The notes beneath the pieces were generated by a model that ran no database searches, was not told where the DNA came from, and saw only the letters and a program-made list of their open reading frames with translations. DNA of 52,886 bases from Flavobacteriales bacterium UBA1937 (GTDB lineage Bacteria; Bacteroidota; Bacteroidia; Flavobacteriales; Weeksellaceae): contig DDFD01000034.1 of the NCBI GenBank assembly GCA_002337005.1, forward strand, positions 2,096-54,981. The letters run 5' to 3'. Shown piece after piece: positions 6,571 to 16,158 of the stretch (position 1 is its first letter; every line of letters begins with the position of its first letter). The translations under genes and the position numbers were made by a program.

Positions 6571-8187
6571 TTATCTTTTTGTTCTTTTGGTTCCTCCATC
6601 TTTAGCATCTTGTGCTACACGGAAGCCTACCCAACCGAAAGATTTTGATTCGTCACGGTATCTTCTTTGCCCTGGATCTAACCAATAAGCGGTATCTAAC
6701 CAAGAACCTCCTTTTACAACTCTTACGGTATTAGAAACTCTAGTAGTTCTTTGCTTATTATCTTTTTGTAAAATAACTCTGCCTTTATCATCTACAATAA
6801 ATTGAGTTTTAGGCGAATTATAGATGCTGTATTCAGCAGAAGTACTATCTACATCTTTGCCATAGCCAGCTTCTAGTGAAGACATAAAATCTCCATCTCT
6901 GAAATTTCTTTGGTCTGCAACTGTCTTTTTCTCATAAGTACCAGGCAATCCTTTATAGATTTCTCTACCGTCAGCTAATCTGTCATACTTCATATCTTTC
7001 GAATCTACCTTTTTATATGTACCATCTGCGTTTTTAACAGTTTGTTGTGGCATATTACCTCTGTAATAGTTAAAATCGCTCGCTTCATCGTCTATAATTG
7101 GTCTGTAAACATCTGCTGTCCATTCTGCTACGTTACCAAACATACCATAGATACCAAGGTCATTAGAAGGATATTTTCTAACATCTGCAGTAGTAGGCGA
7201 ACCATCATTATTCCAACCTCCAACACCAGAATAATCTCCTCTACCTTGTTTGAAGTTTTCTAGATACATTCCTTTTTGGCTACCTTTTTTGCCTCTTAAT
7301 TTTTCAATTTCTGGGTCTTTTCCTAAAATAGCATTGTAATTTCTATTTTTTTGTACGCCAAGAGCTGCATATTCCCACTCTACCTCTGTAGGAAGACGGA
7401 ACTTGGTTACTAAACCAGCAGTTGCATTTCTATTGGCAGCTTGTATTCTTGCATTAGAATTTCTAATCCCAGATTTCTGCTGCTGACGTTGTTTGTTAAC
7501 ATAACTTTCTAACTCTGGGTCATTCGATTTGAATTTATCTAGGTTAAAAGCGTTAGCACCTTGGTTGTTGGCATCATTAACATAATAATCTTTATTTATT
7601 ATGCCTTGCTTCATAAGCTCAGATTCATTGGCTCTATCTGTTAACCATTCACAATATCTAGAAGCTTGTTGCCAAGAAACACCAACTACAGGATAATAAT
7701 CGAACTCTGGAGAACGAAAATATGTCTCGGCATAATCGTTTCTAGACAATTTATTATTCCAAACTAATGTATCTGGCAATGCACCAGTGTAAATATTTTT
7801 ATAACTGGGATCAGATGGAGGAAAAACAAATTTCAACCAAGTAACATAAGAACGGTAATCAGCATTTGTAATTTCCGCTTCACCAATAAAGAACGAACTT
7901 ACTTGCATTCTTCTAGGAGTGTTATTCCAATCATGCATTACATCATCCTTTACCAATCCCATAGTAAAAGTACCTCCTTCTACATATACCATGTTTGGCC
8001 ATCCTTTTGGCTTTTGTTGTTTTCCTGAAAAAAACCATCCTTTAGGATCGTTTGTTTTCCAACCATTCATTCCAACCTTATTTTTGGAACCACCGCCACT
8101 CTTTACATGACCACCACCACCGCCGCAACTTGTAAGTAAAAGTGCCGCACCTAGTGAAAGCAATGAAATAAACTTTAGTTTTTTCAT
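6571..8187 (-). CDS. gldJ: Gliding motility lipoprotein GldJ
   Basis: GldJ is an outer-membrane-associated lipoprotein needed for gliding and for type IX secretion in Flavobacteriia. It is built on a formylglycine-generating-enzyme (SUMF1) fold: MVYVEGGTFTMG near the start, FRLPTEVEWEYAALG in the middle, and GSWLDTAYWL...GFRVAQ at the end. I start it at 8187, not at the in-frame ATG at 8208. From 8187 the protein begins MKKLKF and has a clean lipoprotein signal with lipobox LTSC (Cys21), and the predicted transcription start lies at about 8207. This gives 538 aa. It is divergent from porU-porV, an arrangement known in Flavobacteriia. Confidence 0.92.
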   Translation of the reverse strand: MKKLKFISLLSLGAALLLTSCGGGGGHVKSGGGSKNKVGMNGWKTNDPKGWFFSGKQQKPKGWPNMVYVEGGTFTMGLVKDDVMHDWNNTPRRMQVSSFFIGEAEITNADYRSYVTWLKFVFPPSDPSYKNIYTGALPDTLVWNNKLSRNDYAETYFRSPEFDYYPVVGVSWQQASRYCEWLTDRANESELMKQGIINKDYYVNDANNQGANAFNLDKFKSNDPELESYVNKQRQQQKSGIRNSNARIQAANRNATAGLVTKFRLPTEVEWEYAALGVQKNRNYNAILGKDPEIEKLRGKKGSQKGMYLENFKQGRGDYSGVGGWNNDGSPTTADVRKYPSNDLGIYGMFGNVAEWTADVYRPIIDDEASDFNYYRGNMPQQTVKNADGTYKKVDSKDMKYDRLADGREIYKGLPGTYEKKTVADQRNFRDGDFMSSLEAGYGKDVDSTSAEYSIYNSPKTQFIVDDKGRVILQKDNKQRTTRVSNTVRVVKGGSWLDTAYWLDPGQRRYRDESKSFGWVGFRVAQDAKDGGTKRTKR

Positions 8188-8212
8188 AATTAATCTAGAT
8201 AATTTCAAGCTA

Positions 8213-8243
8213 CAAAGAAAAATAATTTATTTTACCTAACAAA
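8213..8243 (-). promoter_or_regulatory. Promoter of gldJ
   Basis: On the minus strand TTTG (8243-8240), a 19-nt spacer and TTTCTTTG (8220-8213) fit the Bacteroidota consensus with one mismatch in the -7 box. The predicted start of transcription is near 8207. Confidence 0.55.
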
Positions 8244-8297
8244 ATTCTACTATTAAGTTTTTATGATTTTCTTAACGCTTGATAATAAATTTTATTG

Positions 8298-8333
8298 TTT
8301 GATATGAAAATTTTATTTTTTTCGTTTATTTTG
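8298..8333 (+). promoter_or_regulatory. Promoter of porU-porV
   Basis: TTTG (8298-8301) and TTATTTTG (8326-8333; one mismatch to TAnnTTTG) precede the porU ATG by 16 nt. The spacer of 24 nt is a little long. The following bases GTAGCTT repeat those after the gldJ -7 box. Confidence 0.4.
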
Positions 8334-8349
8334 TAGCTTAATTAAAATT

Positions 8350-11300
8350 ATGAAAACAATTAGATTTTTTATTTTATTTTTATTCTGTTCCAGTACTGTA
8401 TATTCTCAAAAAGTAACTCTAGAGTGGGATAACGGTAAAGAATTTGATTACGGAAGTTACAAAAAAAACTTGCCTTTTTTTAAAAATGGCAACTATTCTG
8501 TGATAAATGGAAGTCCATTTTTTACTTTTACACAAAAAGATAAAGAATTTTTACCTCTAGAAATTAAAAATTTAGTCTGGGAAAAAATCAGCACAAAAGA
8601 TCTTTTTGAACTCAATACCGATTTTATTCCTCAAAAAGAAATTGCGGAAATCAACACTTCCAATCAACCTTCGGATGGTTTTTTCCTAAGTAATATGGTA
8701 GTTTCTGCCTTCAAAAAAGACAACAAAGCAATTTATAAACTCATTTCTTTTGATATTGTAAAGAAGATCAACACGTCAAAAAGAAATTCTTCTAACAACA
8801 GAACCGCAATTGGTGATACAGAAAACCCTCTAAAAACTGGAACTTTTTATAAAATTAAGGTTGATAAATCTGGTGTTTTTAAAATTACATCAAAATTTCT
8901 AAGAGATAATGGTATAAATCCATCTAGTATAAATCCTAAAAATTTCAGAATCTATGGAAATGGCGGGATTATGTTGCCTGAGTATAATCAAGACCCTAGA
9001 TTCTCTACTCTTCAAGAAAATGCAATACAAGTAATAGGCGAAGACGACGGGAAATGGGATGATACAGATTACGCTCTTTTCTATGCACAAGGACCAAATG
9101 GTTATAATCTTTTTGATTCCTCTAACGGAAACGGAAATAAAAGACAAGATACCAGAATTACACACATCAGCCAGAACTATATAAATATATATGAAGATTA
9201 CTCTTATTATTTTATCAATTTTGACAAAGGACCAGGTAAAAGAGTAGAGACGTCAAATGTAGACTTACCTACAGACAACCTCGATATCTTTACGAGATAT
9301 GATGATTATCAATTCCTGAACGAAGAAAAAACTAATTTTCTAAACATAGGAAGACTTTGGGTAGGTGAGCCATTTAATACTTCAAAATCAGTAAGTTTTA
9401 CCACCAATACACCTATTCTGGCAACCGATGAGATAAAACTAAAGACGTCTGTTTATGTACAGAATGCTAATAATGATAAAATAACATTTAGTTTAAACGG
9501 ACAAGCAATTGGTAACTATACCATTACCAATACTTCAGACACTAAAATAAGAGAAGTTTCTTTACAAACCAATGCTCAAAACATTACTGGAAACACTTTA
9601 AAATTTGATTATACTCCTACAGCTGGTAATCCGCTGGTTACCTATAATCTAGATTATGTAGAGGTACAGTACAAACAAGATTTGAGATATAATAATTCTC
9701 AGATGAATTTCAGAGTTTTTGACATTATGGAAGGCTCTGGTATTAATTACGGTTTTGTAATGGATAATACCACTGGTCTGGAGCAAATTTGGAATATCTC
9801 TGACATCACCAATGCAAAAAAAGTAACCAATAAATCTACGGGAAGTCAATTTAGTTTCGGGTATAATGCGGATAGTTTTGTTTTTAATAATGAATTTGTA
9901 GCATTTAAAAGTGATGCTGCGTACCAGCCAACCTTTGTTGAAAGAACAGAAAATCAAGATCTAGCCTCTTTACAAAACATTGATTACTTGATTCTTACCA
10001 CCAAAGATTTCGCTCCACAAGCAGAGAGAATTGCAACCTACTACAGAACTTCCAAAAATTATAAGGTAGAAGTAGTAGATGTAAGAAAAGTGTATAATGA
10101 ATTTAGTTCTGGCGGACAAGACCTTACCGCACTTAGAGATTTTGCGACTAAGCTTAACACCCCAACTGGGACTTTGAAATACATCTTAATTCTAGGAGAC
10201 ACTACTTTTGATTTTAGAAACAAAACCACATCTAATAAAAATTTTATCCCTAGTTACGAAAGTGATTTCAGTGAAAATTTTGAAGCGTCTTTTGTTACGG
10301 ATGATTATATTGCAATGACCGCACCGCAAAGCTCATCTTATATTTATACTTTATTTCCGAATGTAGCTATTGGTAGATTAATTGCTCAAAATGTACAAGA
10401 AGCAAAAACCTTAGTAGATAAAACTTTATCTTATTATAACGCTACCCCTAGTCAATCATCACCATTCGGAGATTGGAGAATGAAAATGAATTTTGTGGTA
10501 GATGATGATAATGATAGCAAAGTAGATAATAGCAGTAATCCTTTTATGCGAGGAGCTTTCCACGATGTAATAAATTTGGTAATTGCCAATAATTTCGAAG
10601 GAAATACAGACAAACCTGAGTATAATATCAAGAAACTATACCTAGATGCTTTTCCTGCCCAAAGTTCTGCAGGTGGACAAAGATACCAGCAAGTAAATCA
10701 AGGAATTACTAATGCAATGAGCAATAGCCTATACTTGTCATACTTCGGGCACGGCGGCATCAATGGTTGGGCTCAGGAAAGAGTTCTTACTTTACAAGAA
10801 ATCACGGCATTCAATAATTTTAATAATGCATATAGTAGATTTCCGTTTGTAAGTACTATTACATGTGAATTTACACTTTGGGATGACCACAATACCTCAT
10901 CTGCTGGTGAGCAAATGCTAAAATTACCACAAGGTGGCGCAAATGCTATGATTACGTCTAGTAGAGCAATTGCTACAGTATATGGAAGATTATTTTCTAA
11001 TACATTTACCTCCAATTTATTCAAATTGTATAATAATGATTTCTTACCAATTGGCGATGCTTTTTTAGCTGCAAAAAGAGAATACGGAACAGACTCTAAC
11101 CACTTAAAAGTTAATCTATTAGGAGACCCCGCCCTTAAATTAAGCAGACCAAAAAATTTAATTGTAATTGATAATATAGAATCTCCTGTAAATGGACAAC
11201 TTAGAGCACTAGATTTTGTAAAAATCACAGGACATATTAATAATAGCGGAGGAAGCGCAGACAATACCTTTAATGGCAAAGTAGTAATTAATATTTTTGA

Positions 11301-12282
11301 TAAAAGATTAAATAAAAAAACCTTAAATAATGATGGCGGACTTACACCAGTTCTAAGTTATACAGAAGAAGGAAGCCCAATTGTAAAATCATCTGGAACG
11401 GTAACCAATGGTACTTTTACCGTAGAATTTTACATGCCAAAAGACATTAATTATACTATAGGTGATGGTAGAATATTAGCTTACGCAGATAATAATATTT
11501 TTGATGTTTACAATAATAAAACTCAGAAAATAGGAGATATAAACCCTACTGGAATCAATGATAATGAAGCTCCAAAAGTACAATTGTATCTTAACAATAC
11601 CAATTTTGTAGATGGAGGAATAGCAAACACCAATCCTAATTTATTGGCATGTGTTACAGATAATACTGGTATTAATTCTACAGGTTCTGGTATTGGCCAT
11701 GATATCACCGTAATCCTAGACGGTGAAGTAGTAAATACTACCGTACTTAATGATTTTTATGCACCAGGATCAGGAAATGGATGTATTAATTCTTCTTTTT
11801 TAGATTATCAAAAGGGTTCTGTGTTATATCCATTCCAGAATTTAAGCCCTGGTCAACACCAATTAACATTTAAAGTTTGGGATATAAATAATAATTCTAC
11901 TACTCAAACGTTAAACTTTATAGTAAAAGATCCGAATGCCGAAAATCTAGTGATTAAAAAATTATTAAATTGGCCAAATCCTTTTACTAACAAAACATTT
12001 GTACAATTCGAGCATAATTGTGATGAAATTTTAGATGTAAACGTTCAAATATATACCATTACAGGTAAATTGGTGAGAACCATCAGTACAAGTGTAACAT
12101 CTGACCCTTTCTTAGAAGGATATAGAACCAACAGAACCGCTATAGAATGGGACGGAAATGATGATTTTGGGTCGCCTGTAGGAAAAGGGACTTACATTTA
12201 TAAAGTTCTTGTAAAAAGCCAAAATCAAGAAAAATGCAAAGGAACTGCTTCTTTAGTAGAAAAATTAGTAATTTTGAAATAA
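8350..12282 (+). CDS. porU: Type IX secretion system sortase PorU
   Basis: PorU (1310 aa) is the cell-surface peptidase of the type IX secretion system. It removes C-terminal sorting domains from cargo and attaches cargo to the surface. A signal peptide covers residues 1-19. The gingipain-type C25 peptidase domain contains the catalytic pair His801 (YFGHGG) and Cys839 (TCEF). The last 90 or so residues (NWPNPF..., then WDGNDDFG and GTYIYKV) form a sorting-domain-like beta-sandwich, as known for PorU. porV follows after 25 nt and forms the attachment complex with it. A cargo-like protein is encoded at the right end of this window. Confidence 0.95.
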   Translation: MKTIRFFILFLFCSSTVYSQKVTLEWDNGKEFDYGSYKKNLPFFKNGNYSVINGSPFFTFTQKDKEFLPLEIKNLVWEKISTKDLFELNTDFIPQKEIAEINTSNQPSDGFFLSNMVVSAFKKDNKAIYKLISFDIVKKINTSKRNSSNNRTAIGDTENPLKTGTFYKIKVDKSGVFKITSKFLRDNGINPSSINPKNFRIYGNGGIMLPEYNQDPRFSTLQENAIQVIGEDDGKWDDTDYALFYAQGPNGYNLFDSSNGNGNKRQDTRITHISQNYINIYEDYSYYFINFDKGPGKRVETSNVDLPTDNLDIFTRYDDYQFLNEEKTNFLNIGRLWVGEPFNTSKSVSFTTNTPILATDEIKLKTSVYVQNANNDKITFSLNGQAIGNYTITNTSDTKIREVSLQTNAQNITGNTLKFDYTPTAGNPLVTYNLDYVEVQYKQDLRYNNSQMNFRVFDIMEGSGINYGFVMDNTTGLEQIWNISDITNAKKVTNKSTGSQFSFGYNADSFVFNNEFVAFKSDAAYQPTFVERTENQDLASLQNIDYLILTTKDFAPQAERIATYYRTSKNYKVEVVDVRKVYNEFSSGGQDLTALRDFATKLNTPTGTLKYILILGDTTFDFRNKTTSNKNFIPSYESDFSENFEASFVTDDYIAMTAPQSSSYIYTLFPNVAIGRLIAQNVQEAKTLVDKTLSYYNATPSQSSPFGDWRMKMNFVVDDDNDSKVDNSSNPFMRGAFHDVINLVIANNFEGNTDKPEYNIKKLYLDAFPAQSSAGGQRYQQVNQGITNAMSNSLYLSYFGHGGINGWAQERVLTLQEITAFNNFNNAYSRFPFVSTITCEFTLWDDHNTSSAGEQMLKLPQGGANAMITSSRAIATVYGRLFSNTFTSNLFKLYNNDFLPIGDAFLAAKREYGTDSNHLKVNLLGDPALKLSRPKNLIVIDNIESPVNGQLRALDFVKITGHINNSGGSADNTFNGKVVINIFDKRLNKKTLNNDGGLTPVLSYTEEGSPIVKSSGTVTNGTFTVEFYMPKDINYTIGDGRILAYADNNIFDVYNNKTQKIGDINPTGINDNEAPKVQLYLNNTNFVDGGIANTNPNLLACVTDNTGINSTGSGIGHDITVILDGEVVNTTVLNDFYAPGSGNGCINSSFLDYQKGSVLYPFQNLSPGQHQLTFKVWDINNNSTTQTLNFIVKDPNAENLVIKKLLNWPNPFTNKTFVQFEHNCDEILDVNVQIYTITGKLVRTISTSVTSDPFLEGYRTNRTAIEWDGNDDFGSPVGKGTYIYKVLVKSQNQEKCKGTASLVEKLVILK

Positions 12283-12307
12283 TTGGAAAAATAGCAAACC
12301 ATTAAAC

Positions 12308-13483
12308 ATGAATATAACTAAAAAAATTGCCCTAGGACTAGGATTAGGAATAGGTGCTTTAAATTACGCGCAAGATTTATCAAACATAAGGCCTGTACTT
12401 ACTGGTGCACCTTTTCTTAGAATATCTCCAGACGCCAGAGCTGGTGGTATGGGAGATCAAGGCGTAGCGACATCAGCAGATGCTTTTTCACAATTTTGGA
12501 ATGCTTCTAAATACCCTTTCAGTTTAAATACATCGTCAGTAGCAGTAAACTACACCCCATACATGAGTAAATTAACCAATGATGTATTTCTTTTGTATGG
12601 TGCTTACAATACCTCTTTAGGTGAAGAAGGGCGTTCTGCTCTTGGAGTAAGTGTTTATTATTTTAATATGGGAGAAGTAGATCTTACCAAATTGGTAGGA
12701 ACTGAAGTAGTATCTGAAGGAACTGCAAAACCTAATGAATTTTCTATAGATGTTTCTTATGGTCTAAAGCTTTCAGACTCCTACTCTATGGCAGTAACTG
12801 GTAGATTTATCCGTTCAGATTTATCTGGAGGATTCAATACCGATAGCTCATTGAAACCTGCCAATACTTTTGCAGTAGATGTTTCAGGATTTTTACAAAC
12901 TCCTAAACACCAAAGTTTCGGAGATTATGAAGGTAGAATAAGAGCAGGATGGGCTGTACAAAACTTAGGCCCTAGATTAGATTACACAGGTGACGAAGAA
13001 TCTCGTTCTTACCTACCAACTTCACTTAGAGTAGGTGCAGGATATGATCTGTTTTTAGATGATGCCAACAAGATAGGCTTCACCGCAGAAGTTTCTAAAT
13101 TATTAGTTCCTGGACCAGAAATAGTTGGTTATAATACATCACCTTCTGGAGAGCAAGTCCCACAATATGACGTTCCAAATGTGGGCGTAATTTCGGGGAT
13201 TGGTAAATCTTTTAAGAACGAAAAAAGCTTTATGTATAGTGGTTCATTAGAATATTCTTATGACAATACTTTCGCTCTTAGAAGTGGTTATTTCTACGAA
13301 AGTCCAGAGCAAGGTGGCCGTCAGTTTGCGACAGTAGGTCTTGGTCTTAAATATCAATCTTTTGGGCTAGATTTATCTTATTTAATTAATACTTCTAAGA
13401 TTAATTCTGCTTTAGACAACACCCTTAGATTTGGTCTTACATGGAATATTGGTGAAGATTCTTACAACAATGATGATTATTAA
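12308..13483 (+). CDS. porV: Type IX secretion system outer membrane protein PorV (LptO)
   Basis: PorV is a FadL-like outer-membrane beta-barrel that carries cargo from the Sov/SprA translocon to the attachment complex with PorU. The 391-aa protein has a signal peptide ending near residue 21 (NYAQ) and the conserved N-terminal stretch LTGAPFLRISPDARAGGMGD (about 31-50). Its body shows alternating barrel-like strands rich in aromatic and glycine residues. It lies 25 nt after porU and must be co-transcribed. Length is normal for the family. Confidence 0.95.
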   Translation: MNITKKIALGLGLGIGALNYAQDLSNIRPVLTGAPFLRISPDARAGGMGDQGVATSADAFSQFWNASKYPFSLNTSSVAVNYTPYMSKLTNDVFLLYGAYNTSLGEEGRSALGVSVYYFNMGEVDLTKLVGTEVVSEGTAKPNEFSIDVSYGLKLSDSYSMAVTGRFIRSDLSGGFNTDSSLKPANTFAVDVSGFLQTPKHQSFGDYEGRIRAGWAVQNLGPRLDYTGDEESRSYLPTSLRVGAGYDLFLDDANKIGFTAEVSKLLVPGPEIVGYNTSPSGEQVPQYDVPNVGVISGIGKSFKNEKSFMYSGSLEYSYDNTFALRSGYFYESPEQGGRQFATVGLGLKYQSFGLDLSYLINTSKINSALDNTLRFGLTWNIGEDSYNNDDY

Positions 13484-13493
13484 AATTTTTTAA

Positions 13494-13501
13494 TATATTT
13501 G
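13494..13501 (+). promoter_or_regulatory. -7 element upstream of the DUF1508 gene
   Basis: TATATTTG matches TAnnTTTG and lies 26 nt before the ATG at 13528, suggesting its own promoter rather than read-through from porV. No clear -33 box. Confidence 0.4.
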
Positions 13502-13527
13502 ATAAACAATTAAATAATCACAACACA

Positions 13528-13851
13528 ATGGGAAAATTTGTAATCAGAACCACTGCTACAGGTATTAAATTTGACCTTAAAGCAGGAAACGGACAAGTAA
13601 TTTTAACAAGCGAAGTATATACTACCAAAGCTGCATGCCAAAACGGTATAGAATCTGTAAAGAAAAATGCTCCAGACGATGCTAGATACGAAAGAAAAGA
13701 TTCTACCAATGGAAAACCAATGTTTAATCTAAAGGCTACCAACGGACAGGTAATAGGCACTAGTGAACTATACGAATCTGTAGCTGCCAGAGAAAATGGT
13801 ATAGAATCTGTAAAGAAAAATGCTCCAGATGCAGAAGTAGTAGAAGAATAA
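13528..13851 (+). CDS. DUF1508 (YegP-like) duplicated-domain protein
   Basis: A 107-aa cytoplasmic protein made of two tandem DUF1508 units. Unit one (about 3-48) and unit two (about 57-100) share the pattern F.LKA.NGQVI.TSE.Y followed by NGIESVKKNAPD. E. coli YegP has the same two-unit form; the biochemical role of the family is not established. The repeated C-terminal segment of each unit is encoded by 32 identical bases (13645-13676 and 13798-13829), hinting at recent duplication or gene conversion. Confidence 0.85.
   Translation: MGKFVIRTTATGIKFDLKAGNGQVILTSEVYTTKAACQNGIESVKKNAPDDARYERKDSTNGKPMFNLKATNGQVIGTSELYESVAARENGIESVKKNAPDAEVVEE
13645..13829 (+). repeat. Internal 32-bp direct repeat in the DUF1508 gene
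   Basis: Bases 13645-13676 and 13798-13829 are identical, at an in-frame distance of 153 bases (51 codons). They encode GIESVKKNAP in both units. The rest of the two units has diverged at DNA level. Confidence 0.9.
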
Positions 13852-13870
13852 AATTTCTTTATAAATTGAT

Positions 13871-13897
13871 AAACCACCGAAAATTCGGTGGTTTTTT
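13871..13897 (+). terminator. Rho-independent terminator
   Basis: A 9-bp stem AAACCACCG/CGGTGGTTT (13871-13879 with 13886-13894) with a 6-nt loop and trailing T residues ends the DUF1508 transcript. Confidence 0.85.
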
Positions 13898-13914
13898 ATT
13901 TGAATCCTTATGCA

Positions 13915-13922
13915 TAACTTTG
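13915..13922 (+). promoter_or_regulatory. -7 element abutting the FUSC gene start
   Basis: TAACTTTG(C) ends 4 nt before the ATG at 13927, predicting a leaderless mRNA. The -33 region has only a T tract. Confidence 0.5.
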
Positions 13923-13926
13923 CAAA

Positions 13927-16158
13927 ATGAACTACACCTCCGAACTTAAGAAATTTGTAACCAGCCAATACATCTATTCTGGCGTTAGAATAGCACTGGC
14001 GGTTGTAATTCCTAGTATTATTTTAGCTTATCTGGGTATTCTTAAGCAATTTTTCTTATTTCCACTAGGTACTATATTTCTGGCACTTACAGACATGCCT
14101 GGGCCGTTCCACAGAAGACGTAATTCACTTATATTAGCTTTATTTTTCTATTTTTCTATTTCATTAGTTGCCGGATTACTTAAGGATTTTCCTATTCTTA
14201 TTTTTTTAGAAATCATTATTTTCGGACTATTCTTTACCATGCTTGGCATTTATGGTAAACGTTTAGACATTGTAGGCTCTCTCACCTTGGTAGTATTTGC
14301 CATTTTTATAGATGGCGCACCTGGTGTACACTCTGCATTATGGAATGCCTGCGTCTTTAGTCTAGGAGCTGCTTGGTTTTTCATCGTTTTTTTATTGGTA
14401 ACGGTACTTAAACCATACAAACTGGCAGAACAAATGATTGGGGAAAATTACATAGAATTAGGGAATTATCTGCGTATAAAATCAAAATTTTATCTTAAAA
14501 ACCCTGATTTTGAAGGAATTTATTCACAAATTTTCGGGTTAGAAGTTAGGATTAAAGAACACCAAGAAGCTACCAGAGAAGTAGTTTTTAAAACCAGACA
14601 AATGGTTAGAGAATCCACCTCTACCAGCAGATTATTGATGCAGCTTTTTCTTAATAGTTTTGACCTACACGAAATGCTCATTCTCTCTACCAATGATTAC
14701 AAAAAACTTCAAAAATCTTTTGGTGACAAAGAAATACTAGAAAAAATAAACCTTTACCTCAATAAACTATCAAACGAACTCATTAACATTGGGATTTCTA
14801 TACAAGGCGGTATGAAAGCCACTCCTATCATTAATATTAGTGATGAACTCCACCAACTCCACGAAGAGTTTTTCGAGTTGAGAAACAAAGAAATGAATGC
14901 CGAAACGCTAGAAAATTTTATGATTTTGAGACAAATTTTCCTCAGAATTACAGAAATTTCAGATGAAATACAGACCATTTATAAACTAAAAACTCAAAAT
15001 ATTAAACTCGTAAAAAGTCTTTCTACGGGCTTAGATTTAGAAAAATTTGTTACCAAAGAAGAGAAACTTAATCACAAGGTTTTTATCAATAATTTTTCTT
15101 TAGAATCTAATCATTTCAGGCACGCTATCAGAATTACTTTGGCAATGATGATAGGTTATGCTATTTCTAAATTTCAGTTTCTGAATATTCATAAAGTATA
15201 TTGGATTCTCATCACCATTCTCGCCATTATGAAACCTGCTTATAGCATTACTAAACGTAGAAATATTCTTAGAATTTATGGCACAGTAGCAGGTGCTATT
15301 GTAGGTTTTGCTATTGTATATTACATCACAAATCCTATTGTACTTTTGGGGATTTTCTTGGTTTGTCTAATGCTTACTTTCAGTCTATTAAAAGACAAAT
15401 ATGCTTGGGCAGTATTTTTTATGACCGTCTATATTTTCCTCATTTTTGATTTTATGAAACCTGGCAATTTTCAAGATATTTTCTTAGAAAGATTATTTGA
15501 TACGTTAATTGCTGCTGTAATTGTTTTTTTAGTTTCTTATTTGGTTTTACCAGTTTGGGAACATCAGAAAAACAAAACACTTATCCTAAAATACATTAAA
15601 GCAAATGATAAATATTTTAATAGGATTATTGATATTTTAAATCAAAAAAATATAGAAATTCAAGATTACAAAATGAGCAGAAAAGAAGCCATTATTTCTT
15701 TGGCAAACCTGTCTGATAATTTTCAAAAAATGCTCTCTGATCCTAAAGACCAACAAAAAAATCTAGAAAACATACACCTTTTTGTAACCACAGCACACCT
15801 TTTTACTGCTTATGTTGCTTCTCTTTCTCAGTATGCGCTAAAAGGAGAAAACTACTCAGAAATAGACCTTTATGGTTGGAAAAACAAAATAAACAATGAA
15901 TTAATTATTGCTAAATCTATTCTAGAAAACGAAAAACCTGAAGAAAAAAATACACTGAGTTCAGAAATCAGCACCGCAGATCAAGTAGATGAACTCTTAG
16001 AAAAACGCAAAAAAGAAATCCGTGAAGAAGAGTTTCTAGACAGAAGAGACCCAAAAGTAATAAGCCATCTCACCGAACTCAAAAACATAAAAGAACTACT
16101 AGAATTAATCTACAACGAAGCAAGAGAACAAAGAAAAATTGCTAAAAAATTAATTTAA
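13927..16158 (+). CDS. FUSC-family inner membrane protein (YccS/YhfK-like)
   Basis: A 743-aa protein with the two-block layout of the FUSC/YccS family. Membrane helices lie at about residues 15-160. A long charged helical soluble region follows (about 165-390), then a second membrane block (about 398-545, starting HAIRITLAMMIGYAIS and including WILITILAIMKPAYS), and a C-terminal soluble region. Relatives include fusaric-acid resistance and aromatic-acid efflux proteins, but no substrate can be inferred. Its stop codon overlaps that of the convergent phosphopantetheinyl transferase gene. Confidence 0.85.
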   Translation: MNYTSELKKFVTSQYIYSGVRIALAVVIPSIILAYLGILKQFFLFPLGTIFLALTDMPGPFHRRRNSLILALFFYFSISLVAGLLKDFPILIFLEIIIFGLFFTMLGIYGKRLDIVGSLTLVVFAIFIDGAPGVHSALWNACVFSLGAAWFFIVFLLVTVLKPYKLAEQMIGENYIELGNYLRIKSKFYLKNPDFEGIYSQIFGLEVRIKEHQEATREVVFKTRQMVRESTSTSRLLMQLFLNSFDLHEMLILSTNDYKKLQKSFGDKEILEKINLYLNKLSNELINIGISIQGGMKATPIINISDELHQLHEEFFELRNKEMNAETLENFMILRQIFLRITEISDEIQTIYKLKTQNIKLVKSLSTGLDLEKFVTKEEKLNHKVFINNFSLESNHFRHAIRITLAMMIGYAISKFQFLNIHKVYWILITILAIMKPAYSITKRRNILRIYGTVAGAIVGFAIVYYITNPIVLLGIFLVCLMLTFSLLKDKYAWAVFFMTVYIFLIFDFMKPGNFQDIFLERLFDTLIAAVIVFLVSYLVLPVWEHQKNKTLILKYIKANDKYFNRIIDILNQKNIEIQDYKMSRKEAIISLANLSDNFQKMLSDPKDQQKNLENIHLFVTTAHLFTAYVASLSQYALKGENYSEIDLYGWKNKINNELIIAKSILENEKPEEKNTLSSEISTADQVDELLEKRKKEIREEEFLDRRDPKVISHLTELKNIKELLELIYNEAREQRKIAKKLI

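Noticed and set aside
8188..8208. ATG at 8208 as gldJ start
   Set aside because: It would put seven extra residues before a clean lipoprotein signal and coincide with the predicted transcription start.
10773..11279. 168-codon open frame on the minus strand inside porU
   Set aside because: It is antisense to the PorU peptidase domain; its residues mirror the real gene and match no family.
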